Shown here one piece after another: positions 49,089-57,585 of a stretch of 64,000 nucleotides of DNA; position 1 is the first letter of the stretch; each line of letters opens with the position of its first letter. The DNA is taken from contig NZ_FNWU01000008.1 of NCBI RefSeq assembly GCF_900108505.1, positions 31,787-95,786 on the forward strand. The letters are read 5' to 3'. The position numbers and the translations under genes were made by a program. This DNA is from Halopenitus malekzadehii (lineage in GTDB: Archaea; Halobacteriota; Halobacteria; Halobacteriales; Haloferacaceae). The notes beneath the pieces were generated by a model. It did no database searches. It was not told where the DNA came from and worked only from the letters and a program-made list of their open reading frames with translations.

Positions 49089-50120
49089 TCAGGCGAACGC
49101 GCCAGCCACCAGCAGCGGGAACACGAGCGTCGCCTCGGCCTCGACCTGCGTGTAGTTCGTCTCGGTTTCGTCCTTGATCTTCCCCCAGGAGACCGCCTCG
49201 TTGGGTGGCGCGCCGGACAGCGATCCGTCGCCCTCCATCCCGGTGGAGATGTAGACGGCGTAGTCGGCGCCGCCGCGGAAGAGGTTCGTCATGATCGCGT
49301 GGTGTTTCGGCACCCCGCCGCCGACGGCGATGAGCCCGGTTTTCCCCGCCAGGAGGCCGTCCTCGATCAGCGAGTCGTAGTCGTCGAGGATCTCGATGCC
49401 GATCTCGGAGTCGTAGCCCTGCCGGTAGTAGTAGAGGAAGTTGCCGACCTCGGCGTCGGTCAGGGCCGGACAGTAGACGGGAACGTCGTTGTCCGCGGCC
49501 TGTTTCAACACGGAGTCGTCGTCCTCGAGCGTCTGGCCGACCTCCCGGGCGAAGGCCGTCGGCGTCCGGACCTTCTGCTCGGCGAAGAAGTCGTCGAAGA
49601 AGTCGTAGAGGAACTCCTCGAGCCAAACGTACCGGTCGGAGGGGACGTAGATGTTCCCGAGCCGGTTGATCCCGCGCTCGCGGAGCTCGGCCTCGTCGGC
49701 GTCCCACTCGCCCATCTTGAACGGCTTGGCCGTCTTGATGATGTCCTCGGTCAGCGACCCCGAGGTCGTGATGAGCACGTCGACGTAGCCCTCCCGGACG
49801 AGGTACGCGACCGTCTCTCGCAGTCCCGAGGAGATGATGTTCGAGGTGAAGGTGAGATACACCGTCGCGTCATCCTCCTGCATCCGCTCGGCGATATCGA
49901 TCGCCTCGGCGAGGTGAGTCGCCTGAAAGCCGGTCGTCGCGTACGTCTCGAGCAGCTCGCCGATGTCGAGGTCGCCGCGGAAGTCCGGCCCGCGAACGTC
50001 GGGCGTGGACAGCTCCTCCTCGCTGCCCGGCACGACGTTGTCCCGGGTCTCCTCGTCGGGGGAATCGCCCTCGTGATCGTCGGCGTGAGAATCGCCCGTC
50101 TGGGCGTCGTCGTCGTCCAT
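49089..50120 (-). CDS. dys: Deoxyhypusine synthase
   Basis: A 343-residue NAD-dependent enzyme that moves the aminobutyl part of spermidine to a lysine of archaeal initiation factor 5A. Family motifs are VYLTFTSNIISSGLRETVAY, VLITTSGSLTEDII, GLIAVGGGVPKHHAIM and EAVSWGKIKDETE, which holds the catalytic Lys. A 45-residue acidic N-terminal stretch is extra. The start at 50118-50120 avoids an Arg-rich ORF extension. Confidence 0.94.
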   Translation of the reverse strand: MDDDDAQTGDSHADDHEGDSPDEETRDNVVPGSEEELSTPDVRGPDFRGDLDIGELLETYATTGFQATHLAEAIDIAERMQEDDATVYLTFTSNIISSGLRETVAYLVREGYVDVLITTSGSLTEDIIKTAKPFKMGEWDADEAELRERGINRLGNIYVPSDRYVWLEEFLYDFFDDFFAEQKVRTPTAFAREVGQTLEDDDSVLKQAADNDVPVYCPALTDAEVGNFLYYYRQGYDSEIGIEILDDYDSLIEDGLLAGKTGLIAVGGGVPKHHAIMTNLFRGGADYAVYISTGMEGDGSLSGAPPNEAVSWGKIKDETETNYTQVEAEATLVFPLLVAGAFA

Positions 50121-50235
50121 ACGGACGCATACGCCCCGACGGGTTTGAATCGATCGGGTTCCAATCCGGATCGTCACGCGAGCACATCCCACAGCCCAAC
50201 GGCCGTTCGCATGCGCTGACGATCAGCGCGGGGCA

Positions 50236-50245
50236 TTTATATATC
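50236..50245 (+). promoter_or_regulatory. TATA element for the Sco-TlpA-CcdA operon
   Basis: tttatatatc is about 23-27 bases before the ATG at 50263, consistent with a leaderless first gene. Confidence 0.5.
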
Positions 50246-50262
50246 GGGACGTAACCACGGGT

Positions 50263-50955
50263 ATGGATCGGCGTCACTATATACGATCGCTTGCGGGCGC
50301 CGGCGTCGTCGGGACCGCCGGCTGTCTCGGATCGGTGCCCGGATTCGGGAACGAAAACACCGTCCTCGGCCCGCCCGAGCAGGACCTGAGTGAGGCGTCC
50401 CACCCGAGCTACGGCGACGAGCTCCCCGCGGTGACGCTTCCCGACCCGATCGCGGGTGAGGAGATCTCGACCGAGAGGATCTTCGACGAACGCGACCGCG
50501 CCGTATTGCTGACGTTCTTTTATACGCACTGTCCTGATGGGATTTGCGCCGCACTCATTCGCTATCTACGACGAGCACAGATCGTCGCATCGGAGCAGGG
50601 AGCCGCTGATGAAGCTGCATTCCTCCCTATCACCTTCGATCCGGAACGTGATACTGCTGCGGTACTCCGCGAATATGCCGATCGGATGAATGTGAATCTT
50701 GATGCAGGCAATTGGCATTTCCTCCGGCCCGAAAGTTTCGAAGCCAGTCAATCCCTCATCAGGGAACAGTTCGGATTGGCGACGAAGAAAGTGTATGATC
50801 ACGACTACCAAGAGAGTCTCGAATATACATTCACCCACCTTGGATACATTTTCCTTGTTAACAAACAGGGTATCATCGAACGTGTCTACCCGGGCGGAAA
50901 AGCCATTTCGATCGAACGGGTCGAAGAAGACTTCACACGAGTTCTAAACCAATAA
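50263..50955 (+). CDS. Sco1/SenC-like copper lipoprotein
   Basis: A 230-residue thioredoxin-fold protein, exported by Tat (RRHYIRS) and lipid-anchored at Cys21 (TAGCLG). Sco proteins deliver copper to cytochrome oxidase. The Cys pair is C90-PDGI-C95, a CX4C spacing in place of the usual CX3C; the third ligand His192 (THLGYIFLV) is kept. Codon use changes at about 50515: before it, codons are GC-rich; after it, many A/T-ending codons appear. The end of the gene therefore looks replaced. It is one base before the TlpA-like gene. Confidence 0.82.
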   Translation: MDRRHYIRSLAGAGVVGTAGCLGSVPGFGNENTVLGPPEQDLSEASHPSYGDELPAVTLPDPIAGEEISTERIFDERDRAVLLTFFYTHCPDGICAALIRYLRRAQIVASEQGAADEAAFLPITFDPERDTAAVLREYADRMNVNLDAGNWHFLRPESFEASQSLIREQFGLATKKVYDHDYQESLEYTFTHLGYIFLVNKQGIIERVYPGGKAISIERVEEDFTRVLNQ

Positions 50956-51490
50956 CATGCAACGCCGCCACGTCCTCGCTGGAGTCGCAAGTGTGGGTAC
51001 GCTCGCTGGTGCAGGGCTTTCGATAACGGGGGGTCTCTCACGTCGTTCCGACGTCGAACCAGCCGATCCCGTGACGCTCAACACGATCGATGCGCCGGGA
51101 AGCCGTGATGGGGAAGTGACGATTCCGGCGACAGATCGACCGACCTTTGTCGACTTTTTCGCGACGTGGTGTGACCCGTGTGTCGAACAGATGCCCGCTC
51201 TCGCGGAAGCAAACGATCGCGTAGACGACTCCGTGCTATTCATTTCGGTGACAACCGAGGCAGTGGGTGAGTCCGTTGCTGAGGAAACGATCGTTGAGTG
51301 GTGGCGAAAATATAACGGCGATTGGCTACTTGGCGCCGATCCGTCCATCGAACTCTCCTCAAGTCTGGGCGTCAGCCCGCGGATCCCCACTGCAGTCGCG
51401 ATCGACGATACCGGCCGCGTTCAATGGTCAGAGTCGGGCGTCCACACCGCCGATGAACTGCTCGACGGCATCGAGACCATCTTATAAGTG
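50510..51490. other. Lower-GC patch inside the redox operon
   Basis: From about 50510 to 51490 the sequence is visibly poorer in G/C, and codons such as gat, gaa, act and ctt become common. Genes before and after (first third of the Sco gene; ccdA) use G/C-ending codons. The borders fall inside the Sco gene and at the TlpA stop. This pattern suggests homologous replacement by related DNA from a lower-GC haloarchaeon. Confidence 0.7.
50957..51487 (+). CDS. TlpA-like extracytoplasmic thioredoxin
   Basis: A 176-residue redox protein with an N-terminal signal (QRRHVLAGVASVGTLAGAG) and a thioredoxin active site FFATWCDPC (Cys72, Cys75). The C-terminal half (LLGADPSIELSSSLGVSPRI) holds the cis-Pro loop PRIPTAV. 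It probably reduces cysteines of exported proteins such as the Sco-like copper protein or c-type cytochromes, with electrons from CcdA. It starts one base after the Sco-like stop and its codon use is relaxed. Confidence 0.88.
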   Translation: MQRRHVLAGVASVGTLAGAGLSITGGLSRRSDVEPADPVTLNTIDAPGSRDGEVTIPATDRPTFVDFFATWCDPCVEQMPALAEANDRVDDSVLFISVTTEAVGESVAEETIVEWWRKYNGDWLLGADPSIELSSSLGVSPRIPTAVAIDDTGRVQWSESGVHTADELLDGIETIL

Positions 51491-51498
51491 ATCCCGCA

Positions 51499-52164
51499 AT
51501 GACCGACGCCTCGATCGCCACGAACCTGCCCTTCGCAGTCGCCGCCGGGGTCGCGACGTTCTTCTCGCCGTGCGCGTATCCCCTGTTACCCGGCTACGTG
51601 GGGTTCTACGTGAACCAGGCGGACGCCGACTCGGTGTCGATCGCGGGGGCGAGCACGCGCGGGATCGCTGCCGGGATCGGCGTGCTCGCGACCTTCGCGG
51701 TGCTTGCGGGCGCGACGGTCCGGATCGGGCACTCGACGATCTCGAACCTCACGGTCTTCGAGTCGCTCGTTGGGGGGTTGCTCGTCGTCTTCGGCCTCCT
51801 CGTCGTGGCGGGACGCGCGCCCTCGCTGTCGATCCCGTTGCCGAAGCGCCGATCGAGCGTGCTCGGGTTCGGCCTGTTCGGCGCCGGCTACGCGCTCGCC
51901 GGTGCGGGCTGTGTCGCGCCGATATTCCTCGGCGTCGTGGCACGGGCGATCGCGCTCCCCTCGGAGATGGCCCTGATCGTCCTCGCGACGTATGCGGGAG
52001 TCGTCGCGGTGCTGCTCGTGGCCACCACCGTCGCGACGGGGATGGGATTGCTCACGAACGCTGGCCGACTGATGGCCTACTCCGGACGGTTGAAACAGAT
52101 CGCCGGCGTCGTGATGGTGATCGCCGGGATCGGACAGATATACCTCGCGATCGTCGTGTACTGA
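51499..52164 (+). CDS. ccdA: CcdA-type thiol-disulfide membrane transporter
   Basis: A 221-residue, six-span protein that passes electrons from cytoplasmic thioredoxin to outside thiol proteins. Conserved Cys are Cys25 (FFSPCAYPLLPGY) and Cys138 (AGAGCVAPIF). Spans include AAGIGVLATFAVLAGATV and ALIVLATYAGVVAVLLVATT. It lies eleven bases after the TlpA-like gene. High-GC codon use returns here. Confidence 0.92.
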   Translation: MTDASIATNLPFAVAAGVATFFSPCAYPLLPGYVGFYVNQADADSVSIAGASTRGIAAGIGVLATFAVLAGATVRIGHSTISNLTVFESLVGGLLVVFGLLVVAGRAPSLSIPLPKRRSSVLGFGLFGAGYALAGAGCVAPIFLGVVARAIALPSEMALIVLATYAGVVAVLLVATTVATGMGLLTNAGRLMAYSGRLKQIAGVVMVIAGIGQIYLAIVVY

Positions 52165-52250
52165 TCGCGGGACGCGGCGCTCCGACCGACTTCCGGAACC
52201 GATCGCCCGGACCGATGGATATAGTGTCGCCCGTCGAGGAGCCCCGATGA

Positions 52251-53540
52251 ATGACCGTTCGTGACCGAGCGACCGAACTCCGCGCGGTCGCGGCGGAGCT
52301 GCGTTCCGACGGCCGCGGCGGGATCCTCGCCGCGGTCGCTGGCGGCTGGTTCCTCTCGATCGGCGTCCGGATGGTGTACCCCGCGATCCTCCCGCAGCTA
52401 CGGGCGACGTACGGCTTCGATCTCACCACTGCCGGCCTGCTGGTCACGGCCCTGTGGCTCGCCTACGCGATCGGGCAGCTACCGGGCGGGATGCTCGACG
52501 ACCGCCTCGGCGGCGGTCGCGTCCTCGTGGCGAGCACGGCGGTGTCGGCGACGGCGCTTTCGCTCGTCGTTCTGGCGGGCTCGACGGTCGTGCTCTTCGG
52601 TGCGACGGTGCTGTTCGGGCTCGCGACGTCGCTGTACGGCGTCGCCCGGTTCACGATCCTTTCGAGCAACTTCGACGACCGGGCGGGAACCGCCATCGGC
52701 GCGACGATGGCCGCCGGCGACTTCGGGAACGCCCTGCTGCCGCCGATCGCGGGCGTTCTCGCCGTGACGATCGCTTGGGAGGTCGGGCTCGGCCTCGCCG
52801 TCCCGTGCTTCCTGCTTGCCGCGGTCGGGATCCAGCTCGTTGTTCCCGACGACGGACGGAGCGATGCCGTCGCCGCCGACGGCTCCGGGACGGCGGAGAC
52901 GGGGGAGACGACCGCGGACGCCGAGCCCACCGACGGGATCGCGACGACCGCTCGGCGGCTCGTCGCGGTGCTTCGCGAGCCGGCGGTGCGCCGGGTGGCC
53001 ACGATACAGCTGCTCGGGTACTGTTCCTGGCAGGGGTTCACCGCCTTCTACCCGACGTACGTCGTGACGGAGACGTCGATCGCCCAGCCGACCGCCACCG
53101 CGCTGTTCGGCGGCTTCTTCGGGCTGGGGATCGTCTCGAAGCTGGCGGCCGGCTCCGCCTACGACGGCTACGGGATCCGCCGAACGCTGCCGGTCGTCCT
53201 CGGCGTCGGTGCGGTCGCGATCGTGCTGTTGACCGCCGTGGAGGGACTGCTCGCCGTCGCCGGCGTCACCGCCCTCGCCAGCGTGATCCTCGGCTACTCG
53301 ACGATCACGTTGACCGCGCTCACCGGCGCCTTTCCGGACGACGTCCAGGGGACCGGCCTGGGACTGCTCCGGACCGGCTACATGCTCGTCGGCGCCGGTG
53401 TGCCGACGGTGATCGGAGTGTTTGCGGATGCCGACCGTTTCTCGGAGGCCTTCCTGCTCGTGGCCGTCGTGGCCGCGGTCGCCGCCCTCCTCGCGCTCCG
53501 GATCCCCCCGAGCGACCCGTCCCCGGAACGGGCGGCGTGA
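52251..53540 (+). CDS. MFS transporter
   Basis: A 429-residue, 12-span major facilitator. GQLPGGMLDDRLGGGRVLVA is the TM2-3 motif. A 35-residue acidic Gly/Thr/Asp-rich linker (TAETGETTADAEPTDG) sits in the central cytoplasmic loop. It could be a drug or metabolite carrier; the substrate is unknown. It lies 64 bases before aroD, which has its own TATA box. Confidence 0.85.
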   Translation: MTVRDRATELRAVAAELRSDGRGGILAAVAGGWFLSIGVRMVYPAILPQLRATYGFDLTTAGLLVTALWLAYAIGQLPGGMLDDRLGGGRVLVASTAVSATALSLVVLAGSTVVLFGATVLFGLATSLYGVARFTILSSNFDDRAGTAIGATMAAGDFGNALLPPIAGVLAVTIAWEVGLGLAVPCFLLAAVGIQLVVPDDGRSDAVAADGSGTAETGETTADAEPTDGIATTARRLVAVLREPAVRRVATIQLLGYCSWQGFTAFYPTYVVTETSIAQPTATALFGGFFGLGIVSKLAAGSAYDGYGIRRTLPVVLGVGAVAIVLLTAVEGLLAVAGVTALASVILGYSTITLTALTGAFPDDVQGTGLGLLRTGYMLVGAGVPTVIGVFADADRFSEAFLLVAVVAAVAALLALRIPPSDPSPERAA

Positions 53541-53570
53541 GACCGATCCGGGGATCCGCCGATGGAACCA

Positions 53571-53580
53571 ACATTTATAC
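53571..53580 (+). promoter_or_regulatory. TATA element deciding the aroD start
   Basis: acatttatac is centred 27 bases before the ATG at 53604, excluding an in-frame ATG at 53562. Confidence 0.6.
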
Positions 53581-53603
53581 CTGGATACGAACTACGGCGG
53601 AGT

Positions 53604-54356
53604 ATGACTCTCGACGAGTTCGCCCTCGCGGCCACGACCAGCGACCTGTCGCGTGAGGCGGACGCGCGGGACGTGGCCGACCTCGTCGAGTTCCGGATGG
53701 ACAAGGCCACGGACCCGATCGACCAGCTCGCAGCCTACGACGGCGAGTTGCCGATCCTCGCCACCAACCGAAACCGCTGGTTCGGTGGGACGGCCGACGA
53801 CGACGGCCGCCTCGACACTCTCGTTGCTGCCTCCCGGTTCGACGACGTCGCCCTCGTCGACCTCGAGTTGGAGACGGCCCGGGGCACCTCGTGGATCGTC
53901 GACGACCTCCGCGCGAACGACGTCGACGTCGTCGTCTCCCACCACGACTTCGAGTCGACGCCCGACGAGGAGGTACTCGCGGCGATCGTCGCCGAATGTG
54001 CCGAGTACGGCGACGTCGCCAAGGTCGCGACGTTCCCATCCGACCTCTCGGACACGCTCACGGTGCTCGAGGTCGTCCGCGCGGCCACCGCGGCCGGTCG
54101 ATCCGTCGCGGGGATCGCGATGGGCGAACTCGGGAGCCACGTCCGCGTGATCGCCCACGTTTACGGGTCGAAACTCGGATACGCGCCGCTCGTCGACGAC
54201 GACGCCGACTACGCGCCAGGACAGATCCCGCTGCGGCAGCTCGCCGCGCTCATCGAGTCCACGCGCGTGGAGGATGCGACGTTCGATGCCGGCGACGTTC
54301 CCGCGGTGCTCGACGGAACGGACGCCGCACCGCCCGAGCGCCCGCGATCGGATTGA
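53604..54356 (+). CDS. aroD: 3-dehydroquinate dehydratase type I
   Basis: A 250-residue TIM-barrel enzyme of the shikimate pathway, forming 3-dehydroshikimate via a Schiff base. Catalytic His113 or His114 (VVSHHDFES) and Lys140 (DVAKVATFP) are present; ADLVEFRMD carries the conserved Glu-Arg, and YAPGQIPLRQLAALI the C-terminal substrate loop. It is leaderless by the TATA box. Confidence 0.94.
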   Translation: MTLDEFALAATTSDLSREADARDVADLVEFRMDKATDPIDQLAAYDGELPILATNRNRWFGGTADDDGRLDTLVAASRFDDVALVDLELETARGTSWIVDDLRANDVDVVVSHHDFESTPDEEVLAAIVAECAEYGDVAKVATFPSDLSDTLTVLEVVRAATAAGRSVAGIAMGELGSHVRVIAHVYGSKLGYAPLVDDDADYAPGQIPLRQLAALIESTRVEDATFDAGDVPAVLDGTDAAPPERPRSD

Positions 54357-54467
54357 TAGCGCCGATCGTTCGTCGCCGACCGATCGCCGTCGATCGTGGC
54401 GGTGAACGCGCCGAGTGCGGCGACGACAGGCGGATCGATCCGCCGCGAGCGTGCGTGACCTCGGCCT

Positions 54468-55418
54468 CTATTCGTGCGCGAGTCGGTCGACGTCGGCGAG
54501 GATTGCGCTCGCCGTCTCCGGGCCGCCGGCGCCCGGACCGGAGACGTTGAGCTGGCCGGCGTGCTCGGTCTCCAGTTGGACCGCGTTCGTCGTCCCGGTC
54601 GGCGCGAGCGCGGCGTTCTCGGGAACGAGCCGCGGGCCGACGCGGATCTCACCCGCACGAACCTCGACGATCAGCCGAACGGTACGCCCGTCCTCACGGG
54701 CCAACTCGAGCACGCTGCCGGGGATGTCGACGATCCCCTCGACGTCCGCGTCCGCGAGGGTGTACTCGCGTCCGTCCGCGAGGACGTTCGCGAGGATGAC
54801 CCCCTTCAGCGCGGTGTCCGTTCCCTCGACGTCGAAGGACGGGTCCGTCTCGGCGACGCCCATGTCCTGTGCCTCCGCGAGGACGTGCTCGTAATCGAGC
54901 CCCTCGGCGGCCATTCGCGAGAGCACGAAGTTCACCGTGCCGTTGAGCACGCCCCGGACGGCGGTGATGTGGTCCGGGCCGATGTCGGTGATCGTCGAGA
55001 GGACGGGCATCGCGCCGCCGACGGTCGCCTCGAAGAGGACCCGCCCCTCGCTGTCGGCCTCCAGCTCGCGAACGTCGCCGTAGCGTTCGGCGACCGGCCC
55101 CTTGTTCGCCAGCACGACGTGTCGGTCGCGACGCAGAGCGGCCTCGACGTGGGACATTCCCGGCTCGGCGTCGCCGAGCGTGGTCGGCGTCGCCTCCACG
55201 AGGACGTCGTAGGTGGCTGCAAGCGCCTCCTCCGGGTCCGCGTCGCCGACGACTCCCTCGTGCTCCTTGCGCTCGAGGACGGTCGGCGCGTCGATGCCGT
55301 CGGCGTCCACGACGGCGCTCCGGGAGTCCGCGAACGCGGTCACGTCGTGACCGTACTCGCCGGCGAGCTCGACGACCGAGGAGCCGACGGCGCCGGCTCC
55401 CATCACCGCGAGCCTCAT
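54468..55418 (-). CDS. hom: Homoserine dehydrogenase
   Basis: A 316-residue NAD(P)-dependent enzyme that reduces aspartate semialdehyde to homoserine for threonine, isoleucine and methionine synthesis. The dinucleotide loop is VMGAGAVGSSVVELA; VLANKGPVAERYG, VLFEATVGGAMPVLST, VRGVLNGTVNFVLSRM and DPSFDVEGTDTALKGVILAN are signature segments. There is no fused aspartokinase or ACT domain; the ACT-domain protein gene upstream overlaps it by four bases and may regulate it. Confidence 0.94.
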   Translation of the reverse strand: MRLAVMGAGAVGSSVVELAGEYGHDVTAFADSRSAVVDADGIDAPTVLERKEHEGVVGDADPEEALAATYDVLVEATPTTLGDAEPGMSHVEAALRRDRHVVLANKGPVAERYGDVRELEADSEGRVLFEATVGGAMPVLSTITDIGPDHITAVRGVLNGTVNFVLSRMAAEGLDYEHVLAEAQDMGVAETDPSFDVEGTDTALKGVILANVLADGREYTLADADVEGIVDIPGSVLELAREDGRTVRLIVEVRAGEIRVGPRLVPENAALAPTGTTNAVQLETEHAGQLNVSGPGAGGPETASAILADVDRLAHE

Positions 55419-55948
55419 CGGTCGCCTCCCGTGGTGAGCGGCTCGATGAGACGGAGGTCCTTCTCCTCGGCGACCTCGCGGATCCCCTCGAGCACGGAGT
55501 CGGTCGCGCCCGATTCGGCCGCGATGTCGAGCCGTGCACTCGAGGTGTCGGCGGTGCCCTCCGGCGCCGACAGCGAGAGGTCGGTCACGGTGGCGTTCGC
55601 CGACGCCTGGATCCGCGAGAGCGTGTCCGAGAGGTCCGTCTCGATCACGTCCCCCGACAGCACGATCGTCAGGCCCTCGCTGTAGCGCTCCGTGCCCGCC
55701 TGCACGACGTTGATCCCCGCATCGTGGAGCGCGTCCACGATCTTCTCGAAGCGGTCCGGGGTGGCCTCGATGTCGACCTCGACGGGGACGTGCCCGCGCG
55801 GCGTGACGTTCCCGCGTTCGTGGAAGATCGACAGGAGGTTACCGCCGTTGTCCGCGATCGGCTGGAGCGACCGGAGCAGCTCGCCCGGCTCGTCGACGAG
55901 CTCGAGCCGGAGGGTGTACGCCCGGATGTCGTTCTGGGAGTCACTCAT
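55415..55948 (-). CDS. ACT-domain protein, probable regulator of homoserine dehydrogenase
   Basis: A 177-residue protein with an ACT domain at about residues 10-80 (TLRLELVDEPGELLRSLQPI) and a second ACT-like half. ACT domains bind amino acids. Its stop overlaps the hom start by four bases (ATGA), so the two products are co-translated and likely form a complex giving threonine feedback on Hom. The ATG is at 55946-55948. Confidence 0.85.
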   Translation of the reverse strand: MSDSQNDIRAYTLRLELVDEPGELLRSLQPIADNGGNLLSIFHERGNVTPRGHVPVEVDIEATPDRFEKIVDALHDAGINVVQAGTERYSEGLTIVLSGDVIETDLSDTLSRIQASANATVTDLSLSAPEGTADTSSARLDIAAESGATDSVLEGIREVAEEKDLRLIEPLTTGGDR

Positions 55949-55981
55949 CGATCGACCACCGTCCGTTCGCGAAGGCGCTCA

Positions 55982-57412
55982 TTATCGGGACCAGTCGTGG
56001 GACTCGTATAAGTATTGACTTTCCGGTGGATCGTCGGGCGTGGACGACGCCGCCGGGACGATCACGACCCGGAGATCGTTGACGTTCGTCCCCGTCGGTC
56101 CGGAGACGAGCAACGCGTCGCGTCGATCGAGGAACGGCAACGCATCGTTGTCGGCCAGTCGCGCCTGGGCCTCCCGGAGGATGCCGTCCGTCCCATCGGT
56201 AGAGGTCGTCCCGTCATCCGGAACCGTCTCCTCGGTGACGATCGCGCCCGCCGCGTCGGTCGGGCCATCGATCCCGTCCGTGTCGACCGTGGCGACCGTG
56301 GCGACCGTCGCCCGGTCCGTCAGTTCGATCGCGGCACTCAACGCGAACTCCCCGTTCGGGCCGCCCCTCCCGTCGCCGTCGACCGTGACCGTCGTCTCAC
56401 CGCCCGAAACGACCGCGGCCGGGGGCGAGACCGGCTCGCCCGACTGACGGATCTCCTCGGCGATGGCGACGTGCGTCTTCGCGGCCTCACGCGCCTCGCC
56501 CCGGACCGACGTGGAGAGCAACAGCGTCTCGAATCCGGCCGTCTCGCAGGCCTCGGCGGCGGCGGCACAGGCGGTCCGGTTGGTCGCCAGGACGTGGATC
56601 GATGCGGCGGCGACCGCCGGATCAGCCGGCGTCGGCGTCTCGAGGCGGTCCCCTTCGATCCCGGCGCGGAGCAGTCGGCGGACCGAGTCGGGGGCGTCGA
56701 CGCCGTACTCCGTCAGGACCGCGAGCGCGTCGCGATACGTGGTCGGATCGGCCGCGAGCGGCCCGCTCGCGACGACCGCCGGATCGTCGCCGGTTACGTC
56801 ACTGATGAGCAGGCCGACGGTCGTCGCGGGCGCGAGCGTGCGGGCAAGCCGGCCGCCCTTGATCGCCGAGACGTGTTTTCGGACCGCGTTGATCCGTTCG
56901 ATCGGCGCGCCGCTCTCGAGAAGGGCATCGGTCAGGGACGCGAGTTCGTCGGTCGTGATCCCCTCTGCCGGGGCGGTCAACAGCGCGCTGCCGCCGCCGG
57001 TGAGCGGCGCCAAGACGAGCGTTCCCTCATCGGCATCGCGTGCTCGGCGGCGGAGGCGGCGCGTCCCCGCAGCGTTCGCCTCGCTCGGGACGGGATGGGT
57101 TCCCTCGACGACCTCGATCGGCCCCGCGGGAACCGGCTCGTCCGTCACGACTACCCCGCCGTCGAGTCCGTCGCCGAGCCGGTCGGCGAGAGCGCCGGCC
57201 AGCCGGCCGGCGGCGTTCCCGCCGCCGAGCACGATCACCTCGTCGTATGCGGCCAGGTCGTATCGATCCGTCCCGACCCGGAGCGTGTCCGTCGAGACGG
57301 AGACTGTCTCGTCCACGACCGTCTCGGGACGGGCGGCGTCGATCCCGTCCGCGATCGCCGCGACGGCCGTAGCTCCGGGTTCGGAGGCAGCCGCCGGCGT
57401 CGGATCGAACAT
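55982..57412 (-). CDS. Glycerate 2-kinase (DUF4147/MOFRL family)
   Basis: A 476-residue kinase that phosphorylates D-glycerate to 2-phosphoglycerate. N-terminal domain motifs are VIVLGGGNAAGRLAGALADR, VPSEANAAGTRRL and LTGGGSALLTAPAEGIT; LKHVSAIKGG-like VRKHVSAIKGGRLA and ISDVTGDDPAVVASGPLAAD follow, and the C-terminal MOFRL domain has SGGETTVTV and GRGGPNGEFALS. The ATG at 57410-57412 is right; the open frame runs on into the neighbouring gene region but the extension is Arg-rich shadow. With pckA next door it serves lower glycolysis/gluconeogenesis. Confidence 0.9.
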   Translation of the reverse strand: MFDPTPAAASEPGATAVAAIADGIDAARPETVVDETVSVSTDTLRVGTDRYDLAAYDEVIVLGGGNAAGRLAGALADRLGDGLDGGVVVTDEPVPAGPIEVVEGTHPVPSEANAAGTRRLRRRARDADEGTLVLAPLTGGGSALLTAPAEGITTDELASLTDALLESGAPIERINAVRKHVSAIKGGRLARTLAPATTVGLLISDVTGDDPAVVASGPLAADPTTYRDALAVLTEYGVDAPDSVRRLLRAGIEGDRLETPTPADPAVAAASIHVLATNRTACAAAAEACETAGFETLLLSTSVRGEAREAAKTHVAIAEEIRQSGEPVSPPAAVVSGGETTVTVDGDGRGGPNGEFALSAAIELTDRATVATVATVDTDGIDGPTDAAGAIVTEETVPDDGTTSTDGTDGILREAQARLADNDALPFLDRRDALLVSGPTGTNVNDLRVVIVPAASSTPDDPPESQYLYESHDWSR

Positions 57413-57479
57413 AGCGTGGCTGTGGCGCGTACGGCCAAAAGGATTGCCGCGATCGATGTCCGTCGAGCCTCGTTGCCGC

Positions 57480-57575
57480 TTCCGCTTCGGCCCGCTTCCG
57501 CTTCGGCCCGCTTCCGCTTCGGCCCGCTTCCGCTTCGGCCCGCTTCCGCTTCGGCCCGCTTCCGCTCCGGCTCGA
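57480..57575. repeat. 16-bp tandem repeat, five copies plus one degenerate
   Basis: The unit ttccgcttcggcccgc is repeated exactly at 57480, 57496, 57512, 57528 and 57544; a sixth copy at 57560 is altered. It fills most of the 173-base gap between pckA (3' end) and glycerate kinase. Confidence 0.95.
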
Positions 57576-57585
57576 ATCCGGGCGC

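Noticed and set aside
57480..57575. 16-bp repeats as a CRISPR array
   Set aside because: Units are directly adjacent without spacers; the same holds for all other tandem repeats in the window.
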